Below are positions 1 to 12,802 of a stretch of 64,000 nucleotides of DNA, piece after piece. Origin of the DNA: Acanthacorydalis orientalis (lineage: Eukaryota > Arthropoda > Insecta > Megaloptera > Corydalidae); the NCBI GenBank assembly GCA_034766995.1, contig CM068313.1, positions 377,501 through 441,500 on the forward strand. Reading direction: 5' to 3'. Both the position numbers and the translations under genes were made by a program. The notes under the pieces were generated by a model that was not told the DNA's origin, did not search any database, and was given only the letters and a program-made list of their open reading frames with translations. The first letter of the stretch is position 1. Every line of letters begins with the position of its first letter.

Positions 1-309
1 CAGAAATCCTCTCTCTCTACGATCAGCCGAACGTCTGCTCTCTTGTGTCGGGCACACGCGCGTTCGTCTCTCTGTGACGTTTTACAACGTTCTGACGTCC
101 TGGCGACCAGTAAGCGACATTTAGATGAATTGTGTCATTATATTGGTCTCTGTAAAAAACTGGACGACGAAACTTGACAGACACGCGTCCATTCGTAAAC
201 TACACAGTCGGAAATTCGGAACGATTGTCGTTTTTTTTTCAAAAAAAATGAGTCAGTTTTCTTGGCAAATATCCAATATAGAATTGGGAGTGTTTTGTTT
301 TTTATTTTA

Positions 310-1560
310 ATTTTTTTTTAAGACAGTTGAAATAATCTTATTAATTTCCAATTAGATATCGTGATCTAACCGTTTCAGTATAGGTAACTATGGAAACGGT
401 AAAACTTGTTCGAAATAACTGTTGAAATATTAAAAAAAAGAAAACAAGTCAAAACAGCCGCCTTCGTGAATGCATATTTTTAACTTGTTCTGTTTGTCGA
501 TTGTTAAACCCATAGCATTAAGTGGGCGTTGTTTTCTTTCCTAATGTATTAAAACAGTTGAAAGAATGTTAAAAATGATCTATAAATGTGATTACAGGTA
601 AATATGAAAACAATCAAACGAATTCGAAATAACAATTGAAATATTAAGAAAACAAAATAGGAATAGCCGCGTTCATGAGTACATTTTTTTCTTAACTTAT
701 TTTGTTTATCGATTTTTAAAGGCATAGGATTAAGTAGGCATGTTTTTCTATTAAAAATTCTATTAAAACAGTTGAAAGAACGTTACCGATTTCGAACTAA
801 CGGACGTGATATATCAATTCGATTACAGGTGACTATGGAAACAGTAAAACAAATTCGAAATAACTATTGAAATATTTTTTTTAAAAAAAAAACAAGAACA
901 AACAGTTAAATTCACGAAAACAAATTTTTATTGAGCGGTATCGGTTATTGAGCGTATAGGGGATCAAGAGGGCATGTTTTTATACTAGGACAGTCGAAAA
1001 AATGTTACTAATTTTAAACAAACACTTGTTTCATGATCTAGTTAGTTGAGAAAACAGTAAAACAAATTCGAAATGACCGTTGATTATTAAAAAAAAACGA
1101 ATACGAACAGCCGCCTTCATGAAATCGACACGAACGTATTTTTTTATCTGATTTTCTTGTCGATTACTGAGCGCGTAGGATTAAGCAGGCGCGTTTTGCT
1201 ATTACAAATTCTATTATAAAACATTTGAACGTCTGTCGCTAATTTCGAACTAACGATCGTGCTGTATAAATTTTATTATAGGTAACTATGGAAACAGTAA
1301 AACAAATTCGAAATTACTGTTGAATATGAAGAAAACAAATACGAACAGCCGCCTTCGTGAAATCGACACGAAAATATTTTTTTTGTACCGATTGTTAAGC
1401 ACGTAGGATCAAGCGGGCGTGTTATTATTTAAAACAGTTGAAAGCGCGTCACTGATTCGAAATTAACGATTGCGTTTCGTGAACGTCGTTATATAGCTGC
1501 AGAAACAACGAAATCGATTCGAATGAAATGTTGGATATTTAAAAACAAAAATACAGGCAG
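310..1560. repeat. Diverged ~220-bp tandem repeat, block 1
   Basis: Five to six degenerate units start near 321, 551, 765, 986, 1219 and 1432, so the spacing is about 213-233 bp. Each unit has a head like AAAACAGTTGAAAGAACGTT, then GGTGACTATG, a GC-richer core near GAACAGCCGCCTTCGTGAA, and a tail near ATAGGATCAAGTAGGCG. Unit divergence is high, with many indels, so the array is old. No open frame is conserved across units. I do not recognise the family. Confidence 0.8.
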
Positions 1561-2098
1561 CCGGCTCGATGTAATACGACGATATAATTTGTACGCCGTG
1601 CTCGCTAATCCAATCTATTTTAATTGTTCTGTTTTTATTCCGTTGTTTTCACGATTGTTCGTGAAAACGAATCGGGAAAAACACGTAAGCGTGTTCGCGA
1701 TTCGGTTGTTTTCTCTCTTAACATGTCGGTCCGGAAAGAAAAAAAAGACTATCTTTCCGTTGGTGCCACGGCCGCGCGCGTCCGTCGTCCGAAGCGGAAA
1801 ATCCCGCGCATAAAAATGCATTCGTCGATTTTAAATCGTCGTTTCGATTCCCTGCGGGCACGTCGAGCTTCCGGCGGCCTTGTAGAACTTTCGTACGACT
1901 TCCACAACTGGAACTGTGCTGTAAAATCGATACCGAACTATTCGTGAGAGCGGCCGCAACAGGCTGCCGATAAATTCGACCGTTGTGGAATGCCGTGTCG
2001 TGTCGTATAGGACGTCTGATTTGTTTTTTTTTTTTTTTTAAAAAAAAACGTGATCGAAGTGCGCGTTGTTCGTATTTCAGTTGTTTAGAAATTAGGGA
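1561..2098. other. Spacer between repeat blocks, no gene seen
   Basis: This stretch is partly CpG-rich (about 1720-1900) and contains a T-run followed by an A-run near 2023-2049. Short open frames on both strands overlap each other and show no recognisable protein features. I see no gene. Confidence 0.4.
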
Positions 2099-2690
2099 CA
2101 GGATGTGTCGAAGGGGTAAATTCGGCCGCAGTGTCAGAACTGTATTAAAACAGTTGAAAGAACGTTATTAATTTCAAACTGACTATAAATTTGATTATAG
2201 GTGACTATGAAACCAGTAAAACAGAATCGTAATAACAATTGATATATTAAGAAAACAAGTACGAACAGCCGCCTTCGTGAATACAATTTTTTCATCTTAT
2301 TTTGTTTGTCGATTATTAAACGCATAGGATCAAGTGGGCGCGTTTTTTGACTACAGACTGTATTAAAACAGTTGAAAGAATGTTACTGATTTCAAACTAA
2401 TTATCGCGGTCTATAAATTTGATTGTAGATGACTATGAAACCAGTAAAACGAAAAACAAGTACGAACAGCCACCTTCGTGAATACATTTTTTTAACTTAT
2501 TTTGTTTGTCGATTATTAAACGCGTAGGATCAAGTAGGCGCTTTTTTCTGCTGCAGACTGTATTAAAACAGTTGAAAGAACGTTACTAATTCCAAACTAA
2601 CTACTGTGTAGTATAAATTTGATTACAGGTGACTGTGAAAACGTTAAAACAGAATCGAAATAACGATTGAAATTAGACGTTTTTCGAGTT
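2099..2690. repeat. ~220-bp repeat, block 2 (with leader)
   Basis: A leader of about 50 bp (ACAGGATGTGTCGA..., then CCGCAGTGTC) precedes about 2.5 units of the same repeat as block 1, with unit heads near 2147, 2366 and 2570. Leader and units recur in block 3, so blocks 2 and 3 look like copies of one larger segment. Confidence 0.8.
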
Positions 2691-3310
2691 TGAAACAAAC
2701 AACGGTAGATGTTCGATTGTTCATTTCGAATCAATAGCGTCTTGATCGAAAACAAAAAAACATTATTTGTTTAATCGTGGCCGTCTACGACACGAAACGG
2801 AATTTATGTACGACTCGATGTGTCTGTGGATGTGCTTTTGTTTATGTGTGTGTGTGTGTGGATATACCGCTGCGAGCTTGTTAAGTCCGCGTTTCCTGAT
2901 GAAGACATAAAAACAAACGAGCGTGTTAATAACGCTTATGACTGTGCGAGGTCGTCCGTGTCCGGGCGGTCGTCGCCGGGCGCGGCGGCGGACGCGCACC
3001 ATTCGGTTTTTCTTCGAAACCGCCCGATTCTGCATCCGTCGCGGGCGGACACGTTTGTCATTCCGTGCGCGCGTCGTATCCAATTTTCCTATTTGATCTA
3101 ATCGCTTAATGCACAACGATTATGCCGTTCTCCCGTCGTCAGTCGTTCGCGCAAGAATCGCGTCGGGTGTCGGTTTCGCTCGATTCGGCCGAATTCGAGA
3201 CACGTATCTGTTTTCATCTCTCGTCATCGTTCGCTGTCATCAGAATGAGTCAACGGACCGCAATCTGAATGAGGTGATCCATAGTAAGATCTAGTGACAC
3301 ATTAAAGAGG
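2691..3310. other. Spacer, no gene seen
   Basis: This contains a short (TG)n run near 2846-2858 and a CpG-rich part at 2945-3080. Overlapping open frames on both strands are short and unlike any known protein. I see no gene. Confidence 0.4.
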
Positions 3311-3855
3311 GCACAGGATGTATCGAGGGAGTCAATTCGACCGCAGTGTCGTAACTGTATTAAAACAGTTTCAAAGAACGTTACTAATTTCAAACTAACT
3401 CCTGCGTAGTATAAACTTGATTATAGGTGACTATGAAACCAGTAAAACAGAATCGAAATAACAATTGATATATTAAGAAAACAAACACGAACAGCCACCT
3501 TCGTGAATATATATTTTTTTCATCTTGTTTTGTTTGTCGATTATTAAACACATAGGATCGAGTAGGCGCGTTTTTCTACTAGAACTGTGTTAAAACAGTT
3601 GGCAGAACGTTACTAATTTCAAAATAACTACCGCGTACTATACATTTGATTATAGTTGACTATGAAAACATTAAAACAGAATCTAAATAACAATCGATAT
3701 ATTAAGAAAACAAGTACGAACAGCCGCCTTCGTGAATACATTTTTTTAACTTATTTTGTTTGTCTGTTATCAAACGTACAGGATCGAGTAGGCGTGTTTC
3801 ACTATTGCATGTTGTATTGAAACAGTTGAAAGAATGTTACTAATGATTTCGGAAG
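3311..3855. repeat. ~220-bp repeat, block 3 (with leader)
   Basis: The same leader as block 2 is followed by unit heads near 3360, 3590 and 3817 (spacing about 227-230 bp). The last unit is cut off near 3855, where a C-rich stretch begins. Confidence 0.8.
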
Positions 3856-6800
3856 AGTTCTTAATCAATACCCCCGCCCCCACCCCCTCCCCCGAAAAAA
3901 AACTATCCGATATTATCGATTCACTTGTCTGTGTTCCAACTTGCAGATTGTTTTCCGTCCGTTCGAATCGACGAGCAAGAAAACAAACAGTCTGTGTTTA
4001 TTCTCGGTTCCTCCCCGCAGAAATATTCGCCACCGCGACGAACTACCGTTCGGAGCGTACGGTCACACGAACGAATAAAAAAAATGTCAAGGTAACATCC
4101 TCGACGGCGCGCGTTTCATCTTAAACGATGCTAAGTGTGTGTAAATTAATTCACCTCACGAACGTGTCCGTCCGTGTACGTGTGTGTGTGTGTCTGTGTG
4201 TTCAGACGGCGTCCATTAAAAACAATAACACGAAAAGATGAACGTCGACGATTGATAGGCACGCGATCGTCGCTGCAGGGGGGAAAAAAAGAAGAAAAAT
4301 CGTCGACAACGTCGCCGCGGCCGCCTCAGAACGCGGCTCGACGGACGGCGGCGACGCGTCGGTACATGCCGGCAGAGCATTCGATAGAGAGTGCACAAGC
4401 CGTCCCGGTTTTTATTATTATTGTGCGTTCGTTGGGAGCGAGCCCGTCGCCGCCGCCGTCGCTAATGGGACACGACGCGTGTCGTCGCTTTCATTACAGG
4501 AATTACGACCGCGGCCGTTCGTAAAAACAAACAGTTTTATTGCCGGCCGCTCTCTTCGCACGTTTACAAACACATTCCGATATGTGTTTACGTTCGTGTG
4601 TCTCTGGCTGTGTGTTGTTTTGTGAACTTATATATGAATTCGCACGCACAGAAATAACAACGTCTTTTGTCTAAACGTCGAATCGTTTGTTTCGCAAATC
4701 ATGCGAGTTGCCGTGGAATTCGTGCATTTTGTTTTCTCGCAGCTGTCAAAAATAACACGAACGGATGAAAGTAGTCGCCGTAGACAATCGGTTCGCGGTC
4801 CGGAACAAAACTTGTGTCTCATAAACCTTTAATTAATTTATATCTAAAATCAGTATCTTATAATAAAGTAATTTTGAAAATCTGCCCTCGTCTTTAATAT
4901 ATAATACAGTATGCTTCATCTAAGAGGAGGGGAGTCGTCAGATCACCGTCTGAGAAAGTGGGCTGTGACTTGAAAACGGCTGGGAAACTATAAGTTACGC
5001 TATGGATTTCAAGGACGCGAGTCCGTGTTTTATTTTTTTTTTTTTTTGAAAACGGGGCTGAGAGCGATTTTTTTTTCAAAAAGCGCGCGGTAGGCGTTCA
5101 CTGGCCGTGCACCCGTGCTCTAGACGATCGGGCGTATCTCGAAACGGGCGATTTAGCAATCGATCTGTCTGTTAGTCGCGTATCCAGTCTGCTGTGGTCC
5201 GTGCGTTGTTTTTTTTCCACTCCGCGTTCGCGTGCAACACTTCGCCGATTATTAAATCGTACCTGCAGTTCGTGGCTATTTTTAGAAAGAATAATCTTCT
5301 TAATTAAATCATGAAGTCATATATTCTGGTACGAGGTTACGTACAAACATGTGTGTATCATACATATATATATATATATATACACATGTATGTAATTGAA
5401 TGAGGAAAAAAAAGGCGTTCGTTCGGTATAAAAACGGTCGATGATGTCACTGTTGTGACAACGCAATCGCGCGATTTAGGTCGCCGGGCGTGTGTAGCGG
5501 CGGCGGCGGGCCGACCGACCGACCGACCTTTGACTACCATTCACACACGAGTCTGGAATTAAAAAATTATGCTCGAAATCAGGAAACATTTCTGATGAAT
5601 TTAACCTTCTTTGCGAATGAAAACGGCGCGCAATTAGCGACCATTCCGCCTGAACTGACGACATTCCTACCAATTTATTATCGACGTGGTTGTCGATTCC
5701 GTCCGCGATTAGCACATGTGCACACACACACACACACACACACGGAGAATGACGTCATGTCAGATCGCTCCGCACGGAAAAACAGTCCGATCGCGTCGCG
5801 ATAGATTTCCCACAGTGTCGGCGCGGCCGCGCCGTTCGCCTCTGATGATCTGTTCGGGTGGGCCGTCCAATTGGCGATGATTCGGCCGTGAAACTGTACG
5901 TCTGGAAGATTGTAAAAGCCACTCGCGCTCGTCTCTGGGATAATCTGTCGATTGCACGCAGTTAGGAAATGAATTGAGACGAAAGTTCGTCCGTTTTTCA
6001 ATTGAAAAAAAATATTTTTCGTTCGGTACGACCTTTTTCCGACCGATAACCGTTTTTCCCCCTCGAGAGAAATGAAAAAGGACGAGAACGTGTTCGATGC
6101 AAAAAGATCACCCGGCTATAGTAGTCTTTGAAAAAACGAACCGCTCGTCACAATCGACAAAACTTGTTTTTATCGGATCTCGGATTTTTTTTCCAGAGCG
6201 TACGCGCTCGTCTCTACCGTGCAACCGCATGAAACCGCATCGACTCGGATGTCGTTCTTCGTGCAGCGCTCGATTTTTCAGAAGAAGAACTCATTCTCGA
6301 AGAGCGAATCCGGTCACGGAGCCAGAGCTGCACCGTGACGCGGGTGTCTTTGTCTAACAGATCCATCGGTTAGCTGTTCTGTACGTTCGGAACTCGATCG
6401 GATTTGAAACGATCGAGTCGACTGAAAACAATCGCTCGTGCTCGGTCGTATATGAGCGTGCGTTTATAAGACTGCTTGGATCTTCGTATCGCCTTTCTTG
6501 AATTTATGAAGAGGGCACATAAAGCCGTACAGGACCCGGGTTTCTTGAAACCGTTTTCCGATGCTCCAACTGTTAAGATTACCCGATACTCGGTACCGTC
6601 GACTCACATTTCCGTTAAAATAGGCTTAAAAGCCGTCGGCTAAGATACCGGATCGTAAATTCAGTGCGAATTCAGCGCACAGCTCAGACGCTCGTGATTT
6701 TAATTCAAAACAATAGAGTCGTTTTCGATTTTGATTTTTGTCCGATTTCGTGTAAATCAGTTAACACGGATGAGTCTCCAGTAGCGTTATCAGTGTGTAG

Positions 6801-7340
6801 AGTGTCGTTATATCGGCAGTACGGACATAGTGTCGCTCGTTTTGCGGCCGTCGGTCAATAACGAATCCGTTGTTGTAAATTATCTGATGTCTTCGAATCA
6901 GACATTATCCGGCTTCGCATTGAAGATCATTCGAATAACGAGAGGGGGGGGGGCAGTCGTCGTCGATAATATTCACGTCGATTAGTGTGAGCGGAAGTTC
7001 TCTACAAAACTCGGCGTCGTGTCAGGAGCAAGAATCAGGAATCCGCGCTGATGTGTGGCGACGAGCCGGTACCCGACGGTCACTTCCCGGTGAACGGGAT
7101 CGAGTCGAACGCGGCCGTGCAATTATGTACAATTATACGTCGTGTAATTGTACTGTAATTGTATTTTTATGCCGGCCTTAAATAAAAATCCACGTTGCCG
7201 TGACGAGTAATCCTCTTATTTACTGTTTTGTTGAAAAAAGAGATTAACGTTCCGCGTTAAGTTTATTAATTGATAAGGCTAGTAGGCTGGGTAAGCACGT
7301 ACACGTTTAAACATGCATGAATGTACGTATTAACAAACAT
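3856..7340. other. Intergenic, no gene supported
   Basis: Mixed AT-rich and CpG-rich DNA with short microsatellites: (TA)n at 5363-5381 and (CA)n near 5717-5741. Many short open frames exist on both strands, but none has a recognisable domain, a plausible splice chain or frame conservation. Unannotated 5' exons or non-coding transcripts cannot be excluded. Confidence 0.4.
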
Positions 7341-7354
7341 GTGTGCGCATGTAT

Positions 7355-7355
7355 A

Positions 7356-7408
<53 letters not shown>
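7355..7408. repeat. (TA)n microsatellite
   Basis: An almost pure TA run of about 50 bp. It is followed by a GC-rich segment at 7515-7690 that ends in a short (TTCG)n run near 7695-7712. Confidence 0.95.
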
Positions 7409-7416
<8 letters not shown>

Positions 7417-7914
7417 TCGTACTTTCATTTTTACATATTCACGGAATAACACAATGGCGTTCTAAAAATAGCTCTTACACATCGCGATTGCACACACATG
7501 TATAAATAAATGTAACGTGCACGGACGGCGACTGCGATCGCGGCGGCGAGACAGAGAGCGGCCGCGCCGGGCGCGCGTCGAGTCGCCGGTGCGCGCCGCC
7601 CGACCGAGCCGACGTGCGCCGGATCGCGTCCGTCCGTCTCGCTCGCTCGCGCGCCGTCCGTCCGGCTCCGTCGCGTCGTGTCGCGCTTCTTCTGTTCGTT
7701 CGTTCGTTCGTTCGTTTCTTCTGTTTCGTGTGTGTGTGTTTTTTTTTTGTTTCTTCGCGGACCGTGACGACGGGTCATCAACTCAGCACACAGTCACAAA
7801 TGCTGATTTCATTTACATATAATTCGACGGTTCATCATTGTCGCGTGTGATGTGGTAATCGTAATGAAACGTTCCGCTATTATGCACTCAGAAAACATTC
7901 GGGCCGTCATTTTT

Positions 7915-7928
7915 ACACACACACACAG

Positions 7929-7970
<42 letters not shown>
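7915..7970. repeat. (CA)n(TA)n compound microsatellite
   Basis: A CA-rich run passes directly into a TA run and abuts the LINE-like fragment on its right side. With the long TA run at 8228-8313 it brackets that fragment. Confidence 0.9.
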
Positions 7971-7974
7971 TAAA

Positions 7975-8223
7975 AAAAAACTTTACATAAAGCTTTTTTA
8001 CGTCAGCATCTATTGGTAAACTCCCTATTTCAAGTAGCACAGCATTATTCACCGCTCCCCTATCTATTCCCGGTATGCTTTTTAGAAAATTAGCTTTATA
8101 ACTATTTAATTTTTTATCGATTCCGTACGGATTCCAGAGCTCAGAGCTATATGTCAGGATTGGTTGGATCATACTTTCAAAAATCCAATAATCACCTTTA
8201 CTGGTATATCTCCGTACCTGTAC

Positions 8224-8225
<2 letters not shown>
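7975..8225 (-). mobile_element. LINE ORF2 C-terminal fragment
   Basis: On the minus strand an open stretch encodes a segment with [16 protein letters not shown], followed by GIDRGAVNNAVLLEIGSLPI. This resembles the region just downstream of the reverse transcriptase core in non-LTR retrotransposon ORF2 proteins, where a Pro-x-Leu-x-Tyr-x-x-Glu-x-Trp motif is typical. Only about 80 residues remain, and the open frame runs at both ends into TA repeats that encode meaningless Tyr-Ile repeats. It is a dead 5'-truncated remnant. The clade is not resolved. Confidence 0.65.

Positions 8226-8227
<2 letters not shown>

Positions 8228-8313
<86 letters not shown>
8228..8313. repeat. (TA)n microsatellite
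   Basis: A pure TA run of about 85 bp, immediately next to the LINE fragment. Its apparent open frames on both strands are repeats only. Confidence 0.97.
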
Positions 8314-8316
<3 letters not shown>

Positions 8317-8319
8317 GAT

Positions 8320-9236
8320 ATACGGCATACAAACGAATTGTCATAGCTGTCTAAGCAAGCAAATATCATAGAACAAATAGATTGTTCGAGAACAATCCAG
8401 CTCGATATAAAAAGGATGCTTAGATAGTTATCGACAGCATTTGTTCAAACAACAACAAACTGATAGACGCATAAAATTATTCGATTTTATTTGACAACAA
8501 CACAATATTCATACGCATAAAATTAGTCTACTGCATTTGTTCAAACGACACACTCGATACACTCGACACGTAAAAACCGCAATTATTTTCGCACCGACCC
8601 GACAATAGACTACAGTAACGACACGTGTGTCAAAAAAAACACACAGAGAGAGATAGACACATCGATGTGTGAGACGTGGACATTTCCAAACATGTCTCGG
8701 ATCGAGTGATCCACGTACATATTGTCATTGAAACAAATGAACGGGCGAACAGAAAACGAGGAATGTCCGAGGAGGACGCGGTCGGATTTCGGGACGCGCG
8801 AGCGAACGCAAGCACGTCCGCGCCGTCGTTGTTTTCTGGGTCAGGTCGCTCGCGATCCGTTCCACTTTCCGCGCGCACTTGTAAGTCATCTCCGTCCGTC
8901 AATCCTTTACATGCCTGTCCGGGCGATCGGTTTTCGAATACATAAAAATGTCAAGAAACGTGTATTTTTGAATCGGAAGTGAGTCGGCGGCGACACGCGC
9001 TAATTAGGTTAGCGCGGCCGCGTCGATTGTTTCGGTCGCACGAATCAAGATCGTCGTTCGAAAAAAAAACAATTTTTAAAAAGAACGCGCTTGTTTATTA
9101 ACGGAAAAAAATTGTACACTGACACGTGATCCGAGTAGTAACTAATGCAGGTACTGGCCGAGCGTATTCAGATTCGAAAACATTTCGTTGATCGTGATTT
9201 AGACGCATGGACTTGTGCGGCCGATTTAATACTTGA
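8320..9236. other. Intergenic, no gene seen
   Basis: AT-rich in the first part, with two partial direct repeats: GCATTTGTTCAAAC near 8433 and 8536, and ACGCATAAAATTA near 8468 and 8513. The part at 8740-8900 is CpG-rich. I see nothing coding. Confidence 0.4.
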
Positions 9237-9360
9237 TGTCACGGCGGTGCCTCTACCGTTGCCGGGTAGTTACCCGCGATTCCTTACTCGCTAGTATTGA
9301 ACGATGGCGTTCGATTGTCTGATTTAAATGTCTGTGATGTCCGGGAAAGAATTTTTAAAA
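9237..9360. repeat. Dispersed repeat copy 1
   Basis: A stretch containing GGTGCCTCTACCGTTGC and later TGTCTGTGATGTCCGGG is similar in order and spacing to 24836-24960. The two copies are diverged and 15.6 kb apart. The family is unknown. Confidence 0.55.
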
Positions 9361-9530
9361 AACCGTGAGGGCCGAGTGTCTAATGCAGGGCACGCATTTA
9401 TATGTTTGTTGTCTCTGCGTTAGTCACTGAACCCTTCTATCGCTTACCTAATATTCGCTCCATCGTGATTCGCCGCAAAGAGATCATGAATATAAGCATC
9501 ATTATTGGTATGGAATATAACGACACGTGT

Positions 9531-9811
9531 AATTGTTGATGAATTGCAGGCGTATAAAATTAACGGAACAAATTCATTAACATGAAAACAATTTATTAAA
9601 TATTTAGCATCTACATAACCGAGAACAGATCGAGTGAATAGCACACACCGATGCCAGACATCTGCACGACGGTGTATCTTGGTTTTATCTTATCGAGATA
9701 ACAGTAGCTACAGCAACCCTAACGACGTACTTTATCTACGCTAGCGACTAGGTAAAAAGTTATTAACTGTCAACATGTTGTAAAAGAACATTTAAATGTT
9801 TTACTTCAACA
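9531..9811. repeat. Dispersed repeat, copy 1 of 2
   Basis: It starts with AATTGTTGATGAATTGCAGG and continues with conserved pieces such as CAATTTATTAAATAT and TAGCATCTACAT. It ends near a TGTTTTACTTCAACA-like stretch. The same order of pieces recurs at 12802-13045. Probably a decayed transposable element; no coding part is seen. Confidence 0.7.
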
Positions 9812-10464
9812 GTAATTAATACTCGGTGTACCGACGCGCGCATATGTTCGAAGATGGCGCGGAACCCGATTCTGTTTTGTCGGTCTGTGCAAGTCGGGCC
9901 ATGAACGAGGAGAGACTTTCTTTTAGTCGGACGGCTTTATGGAAGCGAGGCGGCTGGTTTTCGCATTGTCCGGTCGAGGATGCGCATCGCGCGAACATTT
10001 ACTGAAACAAGAAAGAAAAAAAAAACGTTCGTAACTAGCGTCCAGGATGTCGTCGGAAGAACGTCGAAACGAGTCCCGCCAGCCCGAACGCAAACAGAAT
10101 CGTCGGTTTCGTTCGTGTCGCACATAAACGGACCGAAATCGTCCGCCGCAATCAGAGCCATAAAAAATTAATAGATGTGCTGGCAGGCACAGACGTCGCG
10201 CTCGTATTTAATATATTATTGAGGGAGCGAGCGGGTCGTCCGAAATATTCACTGTGGTAATGAGCGCGTTGTCGTTTGAACCGTCAGCGGACGACACCGA
10301 GCGACATTGTCGTACAGGCGTGTGCACGAAACTGAACGCGCACGCACACTCGATCAGTTCTGTTCGCTCCTAATTAAAATTTTATAGAGTGGACGACGGT
10401 GCGCTTGGATCGCGTTATTTAATTTCGTTAATGTGTTAGATATTATCTCTCTATTATAATTTAA

Positions 10465-10469
<5 letters not shown>

Positions 10470-10516
<47 letters not shown>

Positions 10517-10560
10517 TATATATATATATATATATATGTGTATATATATATATATATGTA
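10470..10560. repeat. (TA)n-rich microsatellite
   Basis: TA runs are interrupted by TG and GA steps. Open frames here are repeat artefacts. Confidence 0.9.
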
Positions 10561-10704
10561 TTCATATGTGTGTGTGTTCTTCTTCTTTTCTTTCCGCCAG
10601 AGAATAACGCGCTTGATGCTTTGGACGATTGAAAAAGATCCGTTTTCGACCGCACACAGTCGTCTCTGATACAGAGAGGCGGCCGTGGAAAACGAACTGT
10701 TCAG

Positions 10705-10772
10705 ATGTCTCGATATCTAGATCTAGATACCTAGATATCTCGATATCTAGACACTTTCGGATATCTAGATGA
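10705..10772. repeat. GATATCTAGAT palindrome cluster
   Basis: Short overlapping palindromes built from GATATC and CTAGAT recur five or more times in about 65 bp. They include the arms CTAGATATC and GATATCTAG around a 2-bp centre. The cluster could fold into hairpins. Function is unknown. Confidence 0.7.
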
Positions 10773-10937
10773 TCAGCTCTCCCCGTTGTTCGCGTCGCGG
10801 TCGGGAAAACGCTCTGTAGACTTGATGTTGTGGCGTTAGTAGTAGTTCGTTATCTCCGAGAGCGGGTTTTCAAATTTACTGTTACCGATTTCACCCGAAT
10901 AATTTGAAGTTTATTGCTAGAAATGCAGGGATATATA

Positions 10938-10940
10938 CGA

Positions 10941-10984
<44 letters not shown>

Positions 10985-10986
10985 AC

Positions 10987-11045
<59 letters not shown>
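10938..11045. repeat. (TA)n microsatellite
   Basis: Two long TA runs are separated by a short GTATACATAA interruption. Confidence 0.95.
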
Positions 11046-11056
<11 letters not shown>

Positions 11057-11263
11057 TCTGACATGTGTATGATTTGAAAAAAAAAATAATAAGATGCTGG
11101 TATAATGTAAACGTCACTTAAACTGTTCCACTCCTCCGTCACAATATCTTAATTAAGATTCCTGACGACTGATGTCACTTGTTAATACGTCGACATTGAA
11201 GGAAACAAAAGGCGCGCGCTGCTGATAATTTTGTGAGAACCGACAGATGGGACCTTAAAAGGA

Positions 11264-11264
11264 G

Positions 11265-11320
<56 letters not shown>
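11264..11320. repeat. (CT)n(TA)n compound microsatellite
   Basis: A run of CT of about 26 bp is followed directly by TA of about 30 bp. Confidence 0.95.
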
Positions 11321-11323
<3 letters not shown>

Positions 11324-11429
11324 ACATAACTCGTGCATATTTGTATTTGCTCAAGCGTCTCGCACGGCCGCCGCTGCACTATTTCTTTACAATAATATTT
11401 ACACGGGAACGCTTTCAACGTAATTGCTT

Positions 11430-12300
11430 ACTTAGAGGCCGACTAAACAGACGGATTGTTAGAATCCGAGGAGGAAGAAAACAGTGACCCGCGCACGTGG
11501 GTGTCCGGTCGGCCGTTTCGGTTTCTCGCCGTCCGCAGGCCACACGCATTCGTTTACGTAAACGGGCGCGTCTCGCGCTGTGCTCAAAACAAAACAGAAA
11601 AATCTGTGCGCGGCCGGCGAGGACCGTTTCCGACGATGCACGTGCGCGAGGCGGCCGTGGAAAAGCGAACCGTCTCGCGTCTCGCGCGCGATCGAACGCG
11701 AGAGTCCGTTTTCGCGGCTGGCCGTGCGAACGTCCGTACAGTCGACGGCGCTGTTTGCAGGTGTCGGGTGTACGAATTCGGCTCCGCGCCTCTGAATCGA
11801 GTCGACCGTAACTCTGTTCCGAATAGAAATATTTGCTCGTACGTACGTACGTACGTGCATACATAACACCTTAACATTTAGAAGCCGCCATATATATATC
11901 TTGGCCGAGCAGTCGGCACAAACTCGCAGGGCGGTATCGAACGCGGTCGCTTCCGAAATGCGGCACACTTTTTCGCGATCCCGGTCGAACGTCCACGTTC
12001 TGCGAGCGAACGAAAGAAGGATATTTGCAGGCAAGAACGGAGCCGGTCGACCGAGTTCGCCGGGGTTCCAGCACTTCACCGCTTCAGCAACGCGGGAGCG
12101 GTCCGTACGCGTCCGATGCGAGAATGTTAACATTTTCAGTTGTTTCGACGACGTGACGTCACACGCCCGCACTCTTATCCGAATTGGATTCGTTTTCAAT
12201 ACACGTGCATGCAAATAGTGCGTCCTATTGTGCGCGTATCGACAGTGGGTAGGTAGGAGCGCGCAATTCACACGCGCGTTGACGTTTTTATCAGCGGCCT
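11430..12300. other. CpG-rich island, no gene supported
   Basis: GC- and CpG-rich DNA inside AT-rich surroundings. Overlapping open frames exist on both strands (the longest about 270 codons on the minus strand), but none has a recognisable domain. Base composition alone makes such open frames likely here. It could hold a promoter or untranslated exon. Confidence 0.35.
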
Positions 12301-12734
12301 CGGCTCACGCTCCAATTAACATGAACTCCTCCATGCACATATCGTGAATGTGCATACACACACGCGCGCTTCTCTACACACACACACATATATATATATT
12401 GTACAAGCTTGAGTCGGTGCAGCAAACATATGCAGACCCTCTGCAATGTCAAACTGCACGCACTTGTTAATTTAATAATAAGTGTATTTTATTTTAAGTA
12501 ATGAATCAATGCAGATCCGATTCCGAATTGTGAACGTGTTCTATTGTGGCCTAGTGCAAATCTCAAACTCAACTGCTCTGGTTGACCGCACGGATGAGAC
12601 TCCGAAAAACCCGTGCCTATAACATTAGCCTGCTCTAACAATGCAATATGCCTTCGTAGGCACCGGCCAGGCTGTCTACTGCTTTTAATTGTCGAATACA
12701 CATTTCTGACACCTATCACACATACTCGAGCCGT

Positions 12735-12737
<3 letters not shown>

Positions 12738-12800
<63 letters not shown>
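12738..12800. repeat. (TA)n microsatellite
   Basis: A TA run of about 58 bp that ends directly at the second copy of the dispersed repeat. Confidence 0.95.

Positions 12801-12801
<1 letters not shown>

Positions 12802-12802
<1 letters not shown>

Noticed and set aside
8164..8369. Tyr-Ile repeat proteins on both strands (also at 10.5, 11.0, 15.3 and 36.6 kb)
   Set aside because: They are translations of (TA)n microsatellites.
11459..12271. 270-codon minus-strand open frame
   Set aside because: CpG-rich DNA with few stops by composition. Competing frames exist on both strands, and there is no known motif, no splice logic and no repeat homology.
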